A stretch of 64,000 nt of DNA from Companilactobacillus kimchiensis (GCF_001438805.1 NZ_JQCF01000006.1:62001-126000), one strand, 5' to 3'; numbered from the stretch's first letter, positions 52,583 to 62,135 are shown. Program-made: numbers and translations. The notes: generated by a model from the letters alone, not told the origin.

Positions 52583-53293
52583 CTACTTAACTATAAACAT
52601 GATCAAATCTCCAACCACAGTTGATTGACTATAATAGACAATCTTGCCGTTAAAAATTCCGGTCTTTTGAATATTTACCAATGGATCTCCAACATTCAAG
52701 TTGAATACTTTACGATTATTACGAGCAACTAAACCAGCTTCTGTTTCGGAAATAAATTCTGGTCTTTGTTCATATTTCTTAGCTATGAACGGAATAAATT
52801 TATTATTGTTTTCCACTTCACTTTTGTGAATCATGGGAAACTCTGAGAATGGCAAAAATATTTTTTCTAAGAAAACTGGCTCATCATCGGCGTAATACAT
52901 GAATTGAACTAAATATAGATAATCATCAGATGTTAAATCTAATTCCTTCCGGGCTCTTTTCTCAGAACCATCGATATTCAATTCAAATTTTTGTAATTCA
53001 ACCTTAGGAATTGCTCCCATATCTTCAATCTTTTTCTCAACATCCAAAAAATGAACTTTATTAATGGCTTCATCTTTTGCCGCGACAAATGATCCCTGTC
53101 CTTGTTTTTTATATATATAATTTCTATTTTCTAGTTCAGCCAACGCCCGTCTGACAGTAATTCGAGAAACTTTATAAATTTCACCCAACTTTTGTTCCGA
53201 CGGTAATTTGCTATCATCAGGTAGCTGTCCTGATTCAATCTTCTGAATTAGATCGTTTAGCATACTTTGATACAGTGGCATTATATTGTTCAT
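52583..53293 (-). CDS. GntR/UTRA repressor of the PTS operon
   Basis: 236 residues: winged helix LPSEQKLGEIYKVSRITVRRALAELENRNYIY with QGQGSFV turn, then a UTRA domain (about 75-230). It resembles the NagR/AgaR-like HutC subgroup, which binds amino sugar phosphates. It is the first gene of the operon, 10 bp ahead of IIB. A palindrome at 53311-53326 between its promoter and start is the likely operator. Confidence 0.85.
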   Translation of the reverse strand: MNNIMPLYQSMLNDLIQKIESGQLPDDSKLPSEQKLGEIYKVSRITVRRALAELENRNYIYKKQGQGSFVAAKDEAINKVHFLDVEKKIEDMGAIPKVELQKFELNIDGSEKRARKELDLTSDDYLYLVQFMYYADDEPVFLEKIFLPFSEFPMIHKSEVENNNKFIPFIAKKYEQRPEFISETEAGLVARNNRKVFNLNVGDPLVNIQKTGIFNGKIVYYSQSTVVGDLIMFIVK

Positions 53294-53310
53294 CCGGATA
53301 GCCTCAACTT

Positions 53311-53326
53311 GTTATATTGTTATAAC
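53311..53326. promoter_or_regulatory. Palindrome, probable GntR operator of the PTS operon
   Basis: GTTATA-TTGT-TATAAC is a perfect 6-4-6 inverted repeat that lies just downstream of the expected transcription start. Confidence 0.6.
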
Positions 53327-53338
53327 AGCCACACCCAT

Positions 53339-53367
53339 ATTAAAGCACCCCATCTATACGATGTCAA
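53339..53367 (-). promoter_or_regulatory. Promoter of the PTS operon
   Basis: Minus strand TTGACA (53362-53367), 17 bp, TTTAAT (53339-53344). Confidence 0.7.
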
Positions 53368-53375
53368 CGCTTTCA
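53362..53375 (-). promoter_or_regulatory. cre site (CcpA) overlapping the PTS promoter
   Basis: TGAAAGCGTTGACA on the minus strand fits TGWAANCGNTNWCA at every position and overlaps the whole -35 box, so CcpA binding should block the promoter (carbon catabolite repression). Confidence 0.85.
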
Positions 53376-53498
53376 TTACTTAAAATTCATTATTTTATGG
53401 ATATGGTTCTCTCTTACTTTCTTACTCTCTTAAGATCTACAGTATTAAAAATTATAAGTGGTATCTTTTAATTATTATTTTTAACATCTAGACCAATA

Positions 53499-53543
53499 AA
53501 AAACACACTACAAATCAAACTATGATTAGTGGTGTGTTTTTTA
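53499..53543 (-). terminator. Terminator after the methyltransferase gene
   Basis: AAAAAACACAC / GTGTGTTTTTT with paired inner bases; T-run on the minus strand. Confidence 0.85.
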
Positions 53544-53552
53544 TTGGCTTGC

Positions 53553-54305
53553 CTACTTTTTAATTGAATAACTGGCCCAAAAGGTAGGAATATTAAAATC
53601 ATGTAACTTACCCTCACCATTGGTATCTTCATATAAATCAACAATTTGAAAACCTGCTGTGATCTGGCCCCGAAGTTGTTCATCCAAAGTATGTGAGAAT
53701 TGAATCCCCTCTTCTTCAGGTGGAAACTCTTCGTTAACCGATGGATCCTTTAGTGGATTATAAGGTAATTTATGATAAAGCTTCGTTTCGGTCTTATCGA
53801 AAATATAATTAACCCCGTTATCCATTCCCACTAACAGGCGACCGCCCGGTTTCAATATCCGGTAACTTTCTTCCCAAACATGTTGTACATCTTCAATATA
53901 ACAATTAGCTACAGGTTGAATAATCATATCAAAACTATTATCGGCGAATGGCAAAGGCTTGGTCATATCTCCTCGAATAATCTCGATTTGATAGCCTTCA
54001 CGTTTAGCAACTTCAGATTCCGCATCCAACTGTTTCTGTGAATAATCAAAAACAGTACAAATACCACCTAAGGCAGCTAAAACCGGCATTTGTTGTCCAC
54101 CGCCTGCGGCTAATCCCAAAATCTTTTGACCAACAATTGCTTCTGGAAACCAATTTTGAGGAATTTCACGCGTAGGTGTTAAAACCATTTTGAATTTGCC
54201 ATTTTTAGCAGCTAAATATTCTTGATGACTGATAGGTTTGCCCCATTCCCAGCCATTGTTGACCCAACCGTCAATAATCTGAGAATTAAATTTTGTATAA
54301 TCCAT
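53553..54305 (-). CDS. Class I SAM-dependent methyltransferase
   Basis: 250 residues. Motif I is ILGLAAGGGQQMPVLAALG, motif II FDMIIQPVANCYIEDV, and the stretch SYRILKPGGRLLVGMDNG follows. The substrate is unknown. It starts 14 bp after the large membrane protein gene with AAAGGTGA in front and may be co-transcribed with it. Confidence 0.83.
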   Translation of the reverse strand: MDYTKFNSQIIDGWVNNGWEWGKPISHQEYLAAKNGKFKMVLTPTREIPQNWFPEAIVGQKILGLAAGGGQQMPVLAALGGICTVFDYSQKQLDAESEVAKREGYQIEIIRGDMTKPLPFADNSFDMIIQPVANCYIEDVQHVWEESYRILKPGGRLLVGMDNGVNYIFDKTETKLYHKLPYNPLKDPSVNEEFPPEEEGIQFSHTLDEQLRGQITAGFQIVDLYEDTNGEGKLHDFNIPTFWASYSIKK

Positions 54306-54319
54306 AAAATCACCTTTAA

Positions 54320-56032
54320 TTATTTTTCTTTATTAGAAGTCCGTAGACCTTCAATACGATCAAAATCGACCAAATTCAATTTATTAATGAATATTAACGC
54401 AATTATCACTAATAACGATAAGAATGAGATACGTCGAGTTACTTTCTGAGTAGCTGTTTCAAAGTAATCCACAATTACTTTACCTTTTCCATTTACCGTT
54501 ACTTGGGCTAAATTATTGTTTTTACTATCCATTTTTATTTTGGAAACTTTACCACTCGATTGTGTCGATTGAAAACCATAATAAGCAATAATTGGCAAAT
54601 CAACTTTGGCATTCTTAGCATTTTTAAAATCAAAACTGAGACGAGTGCCATATTGTTTAAAGTTACTAATTTTTACTTTACCTTGTTCAATTTTGGGCTT
54701 ATGTGAACTTCTTTGTAGCTCACTCAAATTAGTCCCTTTAGGCAAATACTCCTGTCCAGCACCAATACTAAAAGAATCTAATTGACTATATTGTGCATAG
54801 GGCATCAATTGCAACGAAGAATTAGCAACCAAACGATAACTTGCTGAAACTGCCAACAAAAAGACAAAAATAACTAAGCCAGATTTAGCGACTTTACTAG
54901 AAAAAATGTTCAGTGGATCTGAAGCTACAAAAATTGCTAACAAAATAGTTGCTACCATATCAAAGCGCCAAGGATATTGGATCATTCTTAATGGCGTTTT
55001 ATTAATCAAGACCCAAGGAAAGATTTTGGTGCTACACAACAACATTACTGCACCAATTACTGAAAATTGTTTAATAGCATTATTTTTAATTTTTGTAAAT
55101 GAAACTAAGATTACAATGGCGGCTAAAAACAACGTAATCCCGATATTTGGTTGTCCAACTGTATTATTTAAACTCCAATTAGTTAAATCGGCCATATCTG
55201 AAGCTCCGTTTGGCAGCATTCCTTCCGATTGGCCTAACATAAATTGCGTGTGATGCACCTGTTCAATCATTGGTAGAAAATATGCCAAACTCAATAATAC
55301 TGAACAAATAACTGCCCATAGTAAAGATAATAAACGCTTGGGATTCTTTTTTAATTCTGGAATCTGACAACAGGCAATAATAATAATCAAAATAGCCACT
55401 AGAATCGGTGAAATAGCATGAGAATAAATTATCCCTGTCATACCGAAAACTAGTGTAAGCCAATGTTTTCGTTCTCCATAAAAAATTTCATAGATACCTA
55501 GAACAGCGATTGGTAGAAATACAAAGGCTCCAATTTCACCAATGTCATGTCGGAACATTAAATCGTGTAAACGATAAGTTGATAATGTATAAACAAAACT
55601 GAAGACCAGACTGTTCATATATTTTTTATTAACTTTATAGAAACATAAAAAGGAAATACCGAATGTTAGAAAGTTCATCAATAATGTAAAAATAATCATG
55701 GTATGTGCCGTAGAAAATCCTAATAAACGTAGGAATGCAGCCGGATATAACAAAAAATCAGAATAGAAAATATTCACGATATATCCGAATCCATCCATAA
55801 AGGACATATTTACTAGTGGAAAAAACTGATGCCGTTGTAGGGAATGATACAATCCTTCAATTCGCATCATGTGGAATCGATCATCACTGTTACCTAAAAA
55901 AGCCCACATTTTCCCTTGGTATATTTGACTTTGGTACATTACCAAAAGGCTGACCACCAAAAATAAAACGATTGTGAAGACAATAACTGCAATCTTTTTA
56001 AAATTTTTATTCTTCAAAAAAGTTAATTGCAT
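54320..56032 (-). CDS. Large membrane protein, PMT/YfhO-like (6-PTPS-related family), paralogue 1
   Basis: Start at 56032 (AAGGAAGG before MQLTFLKNKNF). About 570 residues, roughly 12 helices, with a short extracellular C-terminal beta-like domain (about 430-540) and a final helix. The first loop has DDRFHMMRIEGLYHSLQ and VNMSFMDGFGYIVNIFYSD, an acidic motif at the place of the GT-C catalytic loop. This resembles the 6-pyruvoyl-tetrahydropterin synthase-related membrane domain group, likely GT-C glycosyltransferases acting on surface glycans. Function not known. Confidence 0.7.
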   Translation of the reverse strand: MQLTFLKNKNFKKIAVIVFTIVLFLVVSLLVMYQSQIYQGKMWAFLGNSDDRFHMMRIEGLYHSLQRHQFFPLVNMSFMDGFGYIVNIFYSDFLLYPAAFLRLLGFSTAHTMIIFTLLMNFLTFGISFLCFYKVNKKYMNSLVFSFVYTLSTYRLHDLMFRHDIGEIGAFVFLPIAVLGIYEIFYGERKHWLTLVFGMTGIIYSHAISPILVAILIIIIACCQIPELKKNPKRLLSLLWAVICSVLLSLAYFLPMIEQVHHTQFMLGQSEGMLPNGASDMADLTNWSLNNTVGQPNIGITLFLAAIVILVSFTKIKNNAIKQFSVIGAVMLLCSTKIFPWVLINKTPLRMIQYPWRFDMVATILLAIFVASDPLNIFSSKVAKSGLVIFVFLLAVSASYRLVANSSLQLMPYAQYSQLDSFSIGAGQEYLPKGTNLSELQRSSHKPKIEQGKVKISNFKQYGTRLSFDFKNAKNAKVDLPIIAYYGFQSTQSSGKVSKIKMDSKNNNLAQVTVNGKGKVIVDYFETATQKVTRRISFLSLLVIIALIFINKLNLVDFDRIEGLRTSNKEK

Positions 56033-56103
56033 AAAATAAATACCTTCCTTGTGATACACATAATGATTCTAATTATACTAACTGTTATCAGATTAAGGAT
56101 ACT

Positions 56104-57750
56104 CTATTTTTTAAGTTTTTTTAAAAGAAAAATAAAACTCAAAATAATCAACCCAACTAATGAAATTATTTTACTAATTTTTTGAATAAATGTTGGATAA
56201 TAATTTATCTGTACCGTACCTGTTCCATTGATTGTCACTTGTCCCAGACCATTATTCTTTTGATCCATTGTTAATCTAGATACCTGCCCTTTTGATTTCT
56301 TAGCAGAATATCCATAATAACCAATAATTGGCACGTCAACCTGAGCCGATTTAGCATTCTGAAAATCAAAACTGATTTGCGAACCTCTCTGTTTAAAATC
56401 GCTCAGTTTAGCTGTACCATTTTTTACTTGAGGCTTATGCGTCGCTTTATACAGAATATCCAAATCAGCATTCTTAGGTAAATATTCTTCGCCACTCCCG
56501 ATACTATAAACATCCAGCCGATTAAATTCAGCATAGCTATCTTCCTCACGAGGATGGTTTTTGATTAAAGCTTGTTCCGAGCCCAAAGTAATTCCCAAAA
56601 TAATAAATATTAATCCAATCTTCTTCCAATCAGCTTTAAACCAATCCAGAGCATCATAGGTTAAAAAAATTGCAAAGAGAATCGATACGATCATGTCAAA
56701 ACGCCACGGAAACTGGATCATGTTTACTGGTGTTTTATCAAAATATTTCCAAGGAAAGATATCGGTCGTCATGAACAATAATAATTCCCCAATTATAGCA
56801 AAATCACGGACGGCCTTATTTTTAACCTTCCAAATAGTCAAAGGAATTAAGCCTGCTGTTATCAACATTACTAGGCCAATATTCCCGTTATATAAATCAT
56901 TATTCATACTCCAATTAAAAAGATTCTGCCAACTCAAACCGGTTTGGGAAACATTAATTAGTGGCGCATAAGTCAATTTAAACTGGGTATGCCTTAGTTG
57001 CTCGATCATTGGCAAAAAATACGCCAGACTCAAAACTAATGACACCAAAATAGCATTTACTAAAGCCACGATTCGCTGTGGTTCTTTGATCAAATTAGCA
57101 ATTCGTAAAATAACCACTAATCCAATAAATATAGCAATTAAAACTGGTGATAAAGCGTGCGAATAAATGACCGCAACCATGCCTAAAGCCAAATACACCC
57201 ATTTTTTTTGATCTGCATAGAAAATCTCATAAACACCCAAAATAACAATTGGCAAAAAAACCATCGTTAATATTTCACCAACATCAAACCGCCGAACTAA
57301 GTCAAAAATCCGGTAAGTAGATAACGTGTAAAGAAAACTAAAAAACAAACTCTGGTTGTATCTGTGACTTACCTGATAATAGGCCCAAAATGAAATACTA
57401 AATGTACAGAAATTTAGTAAAACATAATACATTACAAAGGACTGAAAAACTGATAGGCCAGCCAATCTTAGGAATGCAGCCGGATATAACCACAAATTCG
57501 AATAAAAAATATTAGAAATATAACCGAAACCATCTAAGAATGACATATTCACAACCGGAAAAAAGACTCCTTGTTTAATTGAATCATACAGTCCTTCCAT
57601 CCGCATCACATGAAATCGTCCATCATTACTCAAGGTTAAAAACGACCAGATATGTCCATCCAGTCCGGTTAAATAAATTGAAATAATACTAGTGAATAAA
57701 AATAGTAACGTTGTCAGTAGCAACTTATGTTGAACGAATATTTTTTTCAT
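56104..57750 (-). CDS. Large membrane protein, PMT/YfhO-like (6-PTPS-related family), paralogue 2
   Basis: Start at 57750 (AGGA ahead of MKKIFVQHK); the longer frame would start inside the terminator of the preceding gene. About 548 residues with the same layout as the neighbour: NDGRFHVMRMEGLYDSI, NMSFLDGFGYISNIFYSN, SAYFLPMIEQ-like segment and the C-terminal EEYLPKNADLDILYKATHKP region. Tandem duplication with the gene at 54320; only 71 bp lies between. It may glycosylate or move a surface polymer. Confidence 0.7.
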   Translation of the reverse strand: MKKIFVQHKLLLTTLLFLFTSIISIYLTGLDGHIWSFLTLSNDGRFHVMRMEGLYDSIKQGVFFPVVNMSFLDGFGYISNIFYSNLWLYPAAFLRLAGLSVFQSFVMYYVLLNFCTFSISFWAYYQVSHRYNQSLFFSFLYTLSTYRIFDLVRRFDVGEILTMVFLPIVILGVYEIFYADQKKWVYLALGMVAVIYSHALSPVLIAIFIGLVVILRIANLIKEPQRIVALVNAILVSLVLSLAYFLPMIEQLRHTQFKLTYAPLINVSQTGLSWQNLFNWSMNNDLYNGNIGLVMLITAGLIPLTIWKVKNKAVRDFAIIGELLLFMTTDIFPWKYFDKTPVNMIQFPWRFDMIVSILFAIFLTYDALDWFKADWKKIGLIFIILGITLGSEQALIKNHPREEDSYAEFNRLDVYSIGSGEEYLPKNADLDILYKATHKPQVKNGTAKLSDFKQRGSQISFDFQNAKSAQVDVPIIGYYGYSAKKSKGQVSRLTMDQKNNGLGQVTINGTGTVQINYYPTFIQKISKIISLVGLIILSFIFLLKKLKK

Positions 57751-57771
57751 AGTTTTATGTCCTGATAGAAA

Positions 57772-57808
57772 AAGGGAACTCAAAGACATTGTCTTTAAGT
57801 TCCCTCAA
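57772..57808 (-). terminator. Terminator after the HesB-fold gene
   Basis: GGGAACTTAAAGACA / TGTCTTTGAGTTCCC (read on minus) followed by TTTTTCT. Confidence 0.9.
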
Positions 57809-57817
57809 TATTTTTAA

Positions 57818-58186
57818 TTAATTATTTGTTTTTAGTAAGTCATAGTCAATAATATTAACACTATTATCAATAATTTCTTTGGTATTAGCAAAAATCAACA
57901 ACTGTGTCTTCGGATTAACTTTCAATGACATTCCTGTTGCATCCAGAAAATCCTTTGCTGAATCTTTGAAATAAATTTTTCCAATTACACTATCCAACTG
58001 TACTGAATAGTCTTGCAAATCCTCATCTGCATCAACCATAATCAAACGAAACTTAGTGATCAACGCACAATCGCCTTCACCTGAAAAGCGTCCAAAACCA
58101 TCATCAAGATCCAAAAGAATTTTCTTTTTAGCATCAACATACTTTTGCAATTTAGCTTGTGCTTCGGCTGTTATTTCAATTCTCAT
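57818..58186 (-). CDS. HesB/IscA-fold protein lacking the Fe-S cysteines
   Basis: 122 residues with the lactobacillar iron-sulfur cluster biosynthesis family pattern: MRIEITAEAQAKLQKYV, LLDLDDGFGRFSGEGDC and DSVIGKIYFKDSAKDFLDATGMSLKVN. Classical IscA/HesB has three Cys; only Cys at GEGDC is seen, so metal or cluster carriage is doubtful. It is in a row with an unknown membrane protein and a HAD phosphatase on the same strand, with 14 bp to the former. Confidence 0.75.
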   Translation of the reverse strand: MRIEITAEAQAKLQKYVDAKKKILLDLDDGFGRFSGEGDCALITKFRLIMVDADEDLQDYSVQLDSVIGKIYFKDSAKDFLDATGMSLKVNPKTQLLIFANTKEIIDNSVNIIDYDLLKTNN

Positions 58187-58200
58187 GACAACGTCCTCAA

Positions 58201-59016
58201 CTAATATTTGTATTTAGTGGTACTTCCCCAATCAAGTAAACTCACGATAAAGACCATGAAAATAATTGATATATAACTGAGAAGAATCCCATTCAATACA
58301 TTATAAAGGACATCACGAATATTGTAGTCTATATTGCTCACAATTAAATCCTGCAAAGGATAGTAGGTTGCTCCTAATAAAATAGCTAGTAGAATCGAAG
58401 TACAAATACCAACGGTCCCTAAATGATGGAAAAACATCATTGTTGAACCGACTTTGATTCTTAATCTGATGGCTAATAATACAAAAATAACTCCAGCAAC
58501 CACCATTGCTATCTTGATCAGCTTTTTAATGGTCTGAACCTGTTCAATCACTTGTTCGATCGGTCCCAAATCATTATCGACAATCTGATTCATGATATCC
58601 TCATTACTCTTGATTACCGTATCAATTTCACTATCGATATTCAAACCATATTGCTTAGCTTCTTTTTTTAATTTGGAACTGATCGTAGCCAAAATTGCAC
58701 TACCGATCGTTAACTGTGAGTCATCGCTATAAACCTCATCCACAGACGTACTAATAATTTTTTTGACATCTTTATTAGTCAGATTAACTGCCGACAGATC
58801 AGACGAGGCAGAATAACTGTTAACTAATCGACCTAAACGTTGATTAGTATAATTTTTGATTAAAGTAACGTTAGTATCACTGCTCACAACTTTTTTGACA
58901 TAGTTACTATTCAAGACAGTTGACAGAGTAATGCCTAAGAATACAATTACCATTAAACAAATTGACAATAAAATTAAAGTACAACCGTGTCGGTTATATG
59001 ACAATGACTTACTCAT
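58201..59016 (-). CDS. Membrane protein of unknown function
   Basis: 271 residues. One helix at the N-terminus (about 12-35), an extracytoplasmic domain of roughly 125 residues rich in helices and Ser/Asp (SDTNVTLIKNYTNQRLGRLVNSYSASS...), then three helices (about 165-260) and a short basic tail. No family recognised. It is 5 bp from the HAD phosphatase gene and 14 bp from the HesB-fold gene, so the three are probably one operon. Confidence 0.6.
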   Translation of the reverse strand: MSKSLSYNRHGCTLILLSICLMVIVFLGITLSTVLNSNYVKKVVSSDTNVTLIKNYTNQRLGRLVNSYSASSDLSAVNLTNKDVKKIISTSVDEVYSDDSQLTIGSAILATISSKLKKEAKQYGLNIDSEIDTVIKSNEDIMNQIVDNDLGPIEQVIEQVQTIKKLIKIAMVVAGVIFVLLAIRLRIKVGSTMMFFHHLGTVGICTSILLAILLGATYYPLQDLIVSNIDYNIRDVLYNVLNGILLSYISIIFMVFIVSLLDWGSTTKYKY

Positions 59017-59021
59017 AATTT

Positions 59022-59684
59022 CTAATTCTCCATAGCTAGTTTAGCAATCTCTTGTGGTGCATTAACGATCCATTCGGAGTCAGCGGCCTTTAATTCGGCA
59101 TAATCTCCAAAACCATAAGTTACCCCAATGGCCTTTAAGTTGTTCTTATGTGCCCCCACAATATCACTGCTACGATCCCCAACCATAACAAGATTCTTTG
59201 TATCTAAATCAACTGAAGTTTTTTCAATTCCATAGGAAATAACGTCTTCCTTAAGTGAACGAACTGATTCATCTTCAGCAGCGCCAAATACATGTCTAAC
59301 ATATTGTTTCATATCTAATTGATCAATAATCTTTTTCGCAAAAACTTCCGGTTTTGAAGTCGCTACAAAAATTTCTTTATCTGCCTTTTTCAATGACTCC
59401 ATCATATCATAGACACCATCAAAGACTGTGTACTCTTCCCAGCCCTCATCTTGATAGTATTCACGAAAAGCATTTATACTTTGATTAATATATGGATCAT
59501 CAAGCTCCACGTGATCATACTTGTGCAGTGATGCCCCAATTGTTGGTCCGATGAAAGTATGTAGTGTCGCATCGTCATGCGGAATATAACCCAAAGTGTG
59601 TTCATACATATACTTCAAACTCTTCATGATTCCTGTTTCAGAATTAATAATTGTTCCATCCAAATCAAAAAATAAATTGTTCAA
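59022..59684 (-). CDS. HAD-family phosphatase (phosphoglycolate phosphatase-like)
   Basis: 220 residues; motif I FFDLDGTIINSE (Asp7, Asp9), motif II FVATSKPEVF, motif III and IV MVGDRSSDIVGAHKN. The cap sits between motifs I and II (subclass I). Likely substrates are small phosphates such as phosphoglycolate or 5'-nucleotides. The only start is TTG at 59684, with AAAGGA about 10 bp before it; the nearby ATG is in another, closed frame. Confidence 0.85.
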   Translation of the reverse strand: MNNLFFDLDGTIINSETGIMKSLKYMYEHTLGYIPHDDATLHTFIGPTIGASLHKYDHVELDDPYINQSINAFREYYQDEGWEEYTVFDGVYDMMESLKKADKEIFVATSKPEVFAKKIIDQLDMKQYVRHVFGAAEDESVRSLKEDVISYGIEKTSVDLDTKNLVMVGDRSSDIVGAHKNNLKAIGVTYGFGDYAELKAADSEWIVNAPQEIAKLAMEN

Positions 59685-59770
59685 ATTAAATTCATCCTTT
59701 TATGTTAAATTTAGTTATGTAAAGAGTATATAGCATTCAAAAGAAAATAACTAACAGTCGTAGGTAGAGT

Positions 59771-62107
59771 ATGGTAAAAATCAAAAGACCTGAAAAATAT
59801 ACCAGTCTCGACGAAGGATTAACCGCACAACAAGTTGATTCTCAAGTACAACGCGGACTGACCAACATTCAAATCAAAAAATTATCACGTCCAATTCCCA
59901 AAATTTTAGCTGATAATTTATTCACATTATTTAACTTTCTAAACTTAGTCATCGCCATCTTGATCTTTTGGACGGGTTCCTATCGGAATCTATTCTTCTT
60001 AGGACCAGTCATAGCTAATATTATTATTGGTAGCTATCAAGAAATTCGTGCCAAAATCACAGTTGATAAAATAAGCTTAGTCAACGCTCAGAACTTTACT
60101 GTAACCCGAAATGGTCAAGAAGTCGAAGTTGGCATTGCTGATTTGGTCGAAGATGACATAGTGTCTATCAAACGTGGTGATACGATTCCCGCTGATGGCA
60201 TAGTTCGTTATTCTAACGGTTTACAAACTAACGAATCTAGTATCACAGGTGAAGCTAATACTATCGGTAAAACCATTGATGATGAGGTCTTCTCCGGCAG
60301 TTTTGCCATTGCTGGTCAAGCTAAGATTCAACTAACTCAAGTGGGTAAAGAAAGCTTTGTCTCCAAAATTTCTTCCGCAGTTGGAAAAGAAAAACGTTCC
60401 GTCAGTGTTTTGATGAAAATCATCAATAACATTATCAAGATTTTAACATACACTATTATTCCCATTGGTTTATTACTATTTTTCCGTTCCTTCCTAAAAA
60501 ATGGCGATGTCGCCAAATCAATCCTAGGAACATCAGCCTCCGTGATTGGAATGATTCCTGAAGGTTTGGTTCTACTAACTTCAGTGGCTTTAGCAACTGG
60601 TGCTTATAATTTATCCAAACGTCGTATTTTAGTTCGTTCTTTAAGTGCTATTGAAACTCTGGCACGAGTTGATGTACTTTGTCTGGACAAAACTGGAACT
60701 ATTACAACCGGTAAATTAACCGTCAAAAAGACACTTACTTATAGTGGCAACAGTGAAAAATTTGTTCAATCAATCGCTCAAAAAATTGTCGATGCTACCC
60801 AAGAAACCAATGCCACGGCTTTGGCTGTCAAAGCTTTAGGAATTGAGGCTCTAGATAAAAACGTTAAAGATGTCATTCCTTTCTCATCTGAAACCAAATA
60901 TTCTGGTTTTATCGATTCTGATAATGTTCATTACATTATGGGAGCTCCCGAATTTATCATCAAGCATCCCACCGATGAAACAACTAAAACCATTCAAGAT
61001 GCTGCTGAAAATGGTTTTAGAGTTATCGCCATTCTTCAAGAAGATCCTGAACAAATTCTTTTAGGATTGCTGATGATTTCTGATGAAGTTAGAAAACAGG
61101 CTCCTGACACCTTTAATTACCTCCGCAACCAAGGGATGGACCTCAAGATCATCTCTGGTGATAATCCTGTTACCGTGGCTAATGTAGCTGCTCAGGCTGG
61201 TATTTCTTCTGGTAAAGATTACGTTGATATGAATACTGTGGACGATACTGTTGACTATCACGAATTAGTTAAAGAATACAAAATTTTTGGCCGAGTTCGT
61301 CCAAGTCAAAAAGCTGACTTAATTAAAGCGATGCAAGAAAATGGTTTAACCGTCGGAATGACTGGGGATGGGGTCAACGATGTTTTAGCCATGCGCCAAT
61401 CCGATTGTAGTATTGCTATTGCTGGCGAAAGTGATGCTGCTGAAGCTGCGGCCGATTTTGTATTATTAAATCGTAACTTTGATTCCATGATTTTCATGTT
61501 AAATGAGGGCAGACGAGTTATTAATAACGTTGAACGAGTTGCTTCACTATTCTTGATCAAAACAATTTATTCAGTCGTTTTATCAATCCTCTTCATCATC
61601 CTAGGTACTGGTTACCCATTCCAACCTTCACAATTAACACCAATCAATGCTTTGACTGTGGGAATCCCCACCTTTATCTTGGCATTGGAACCAAATTACA
61701 CGCCCCCAGCTGGACGTTTCATGCGTAACGTTATGGAGATTGCTTTACCAGCTGCCATCTGTAACATCTTACTAATTATGACCATTTCTATTTTGGGAAA
61801 TCATTTCAATTTCAACTACGAAACCACTTCAACTTTATCCGTCTTTGCCATTGGCTTAATTGGATTCTGTGCATTGATTTCAATCAGTAATCCATTGATT
61901 GGCCGGAAAAAAATTATGATTGGAGTGGCAATCGCTTTATCAATCGTTTCCTTTATTTTTGGTGAAAATACCTTTGGACTACAAAATATTTTGAATTGGA
62001 ATTACACTTACATCTATGTGGCTTTAACTTTAATTGCTTGGCCTTTGTTCATGTTTATGCGTGAAGTCTTAGGACGTCGGGTTTTCTCAAGAATAAATTG
62101 GAAATAA
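59771..62107 (+). CDS. P-type cation-transporting ATPase (CtpE-like)
   Basis: 778 residues: actuator motif TGEAN (159-163), MIPEGL in helix M4 (about 261-266), phosphorylation site DKTGT (Asp306), nucleotide site residues in MGAPEFII, and hinge MTGDGVNDVLAMRQSD. The M4 PEGL and lack of metal-binding CPC put it with the P2-type calcium/magnesium group; the sequence around RRILVRSLSAIETLARVDVLCLDKTGT is like CtpE, a calcium importer of mycobacteria. The ion is inferred. Single gene with its own terminator. Confidence 0.88.
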   Translation: MVKIKRPEKYTSLDEGLTAQQVDSQVQRGLTNIQIKKLSRPIPKILADNLFTLFNFLNLVIAILIFWTGSYRNLFFLGPVIANIIIGSYQEIRAKITVDKISLVNAQNFTVTRNGQEVEVGIADLVEDDIVSIKRGDTIPADGIVRYSNGLQTNESSITGEANTIGKTIDDEVFSGSFAIAGQAKIQLTQVGKESFVSKISSAVGKEKRSVSVLMKIINNIIKILTYTIIPIGLLLFFRSFLKNGDVAKSILGTSASVIGMIPEGLVLLTSVALATGAYNLSKRRILVRSLSAIETLARVDVLCLDKTGTITTGKLTVKKTLTYSGNSEKFVQSIAQKIVDATQETNATALAVKALGIEALDKNVKDVIPFSSETKYSGFIDSDNVHYIMGAPEFIIKHPTDETTKTIQDAAENGFRVIAILQEDPEQILLGLLMISDEVRKQAPDTFNYLRNQGMDLKIISGDNPVTVANVAAQAGISSGKDYVDMNTVDDTVDYHELVKEYKIFGRVRPSQKADLIKAMQENGLTVGMTGDGVNDVLAMRQSDCSIAIAGESDAAEAAADFVLLNRNFDSMIFMLNEGRRVINNVERVASLFLIKTIYSVVLSILFIILGTGYPFQPSQLTPINALTVGIPTFILALEPNYTPPAGRFMRNVMEIALPAAICNILLIMTISILGNHFNFNYETTSTLSVFAIGLIGFCALISISNPLIGRKKIMIGVAIALSIVSFIFGENTFGLQNILNWNYTYIYVALTLIAWPLFMFMREVLGRRVFSRINWK

Positions 62108-62135
62108 AAAATTACTTTTTAAATATATTGCCGAT

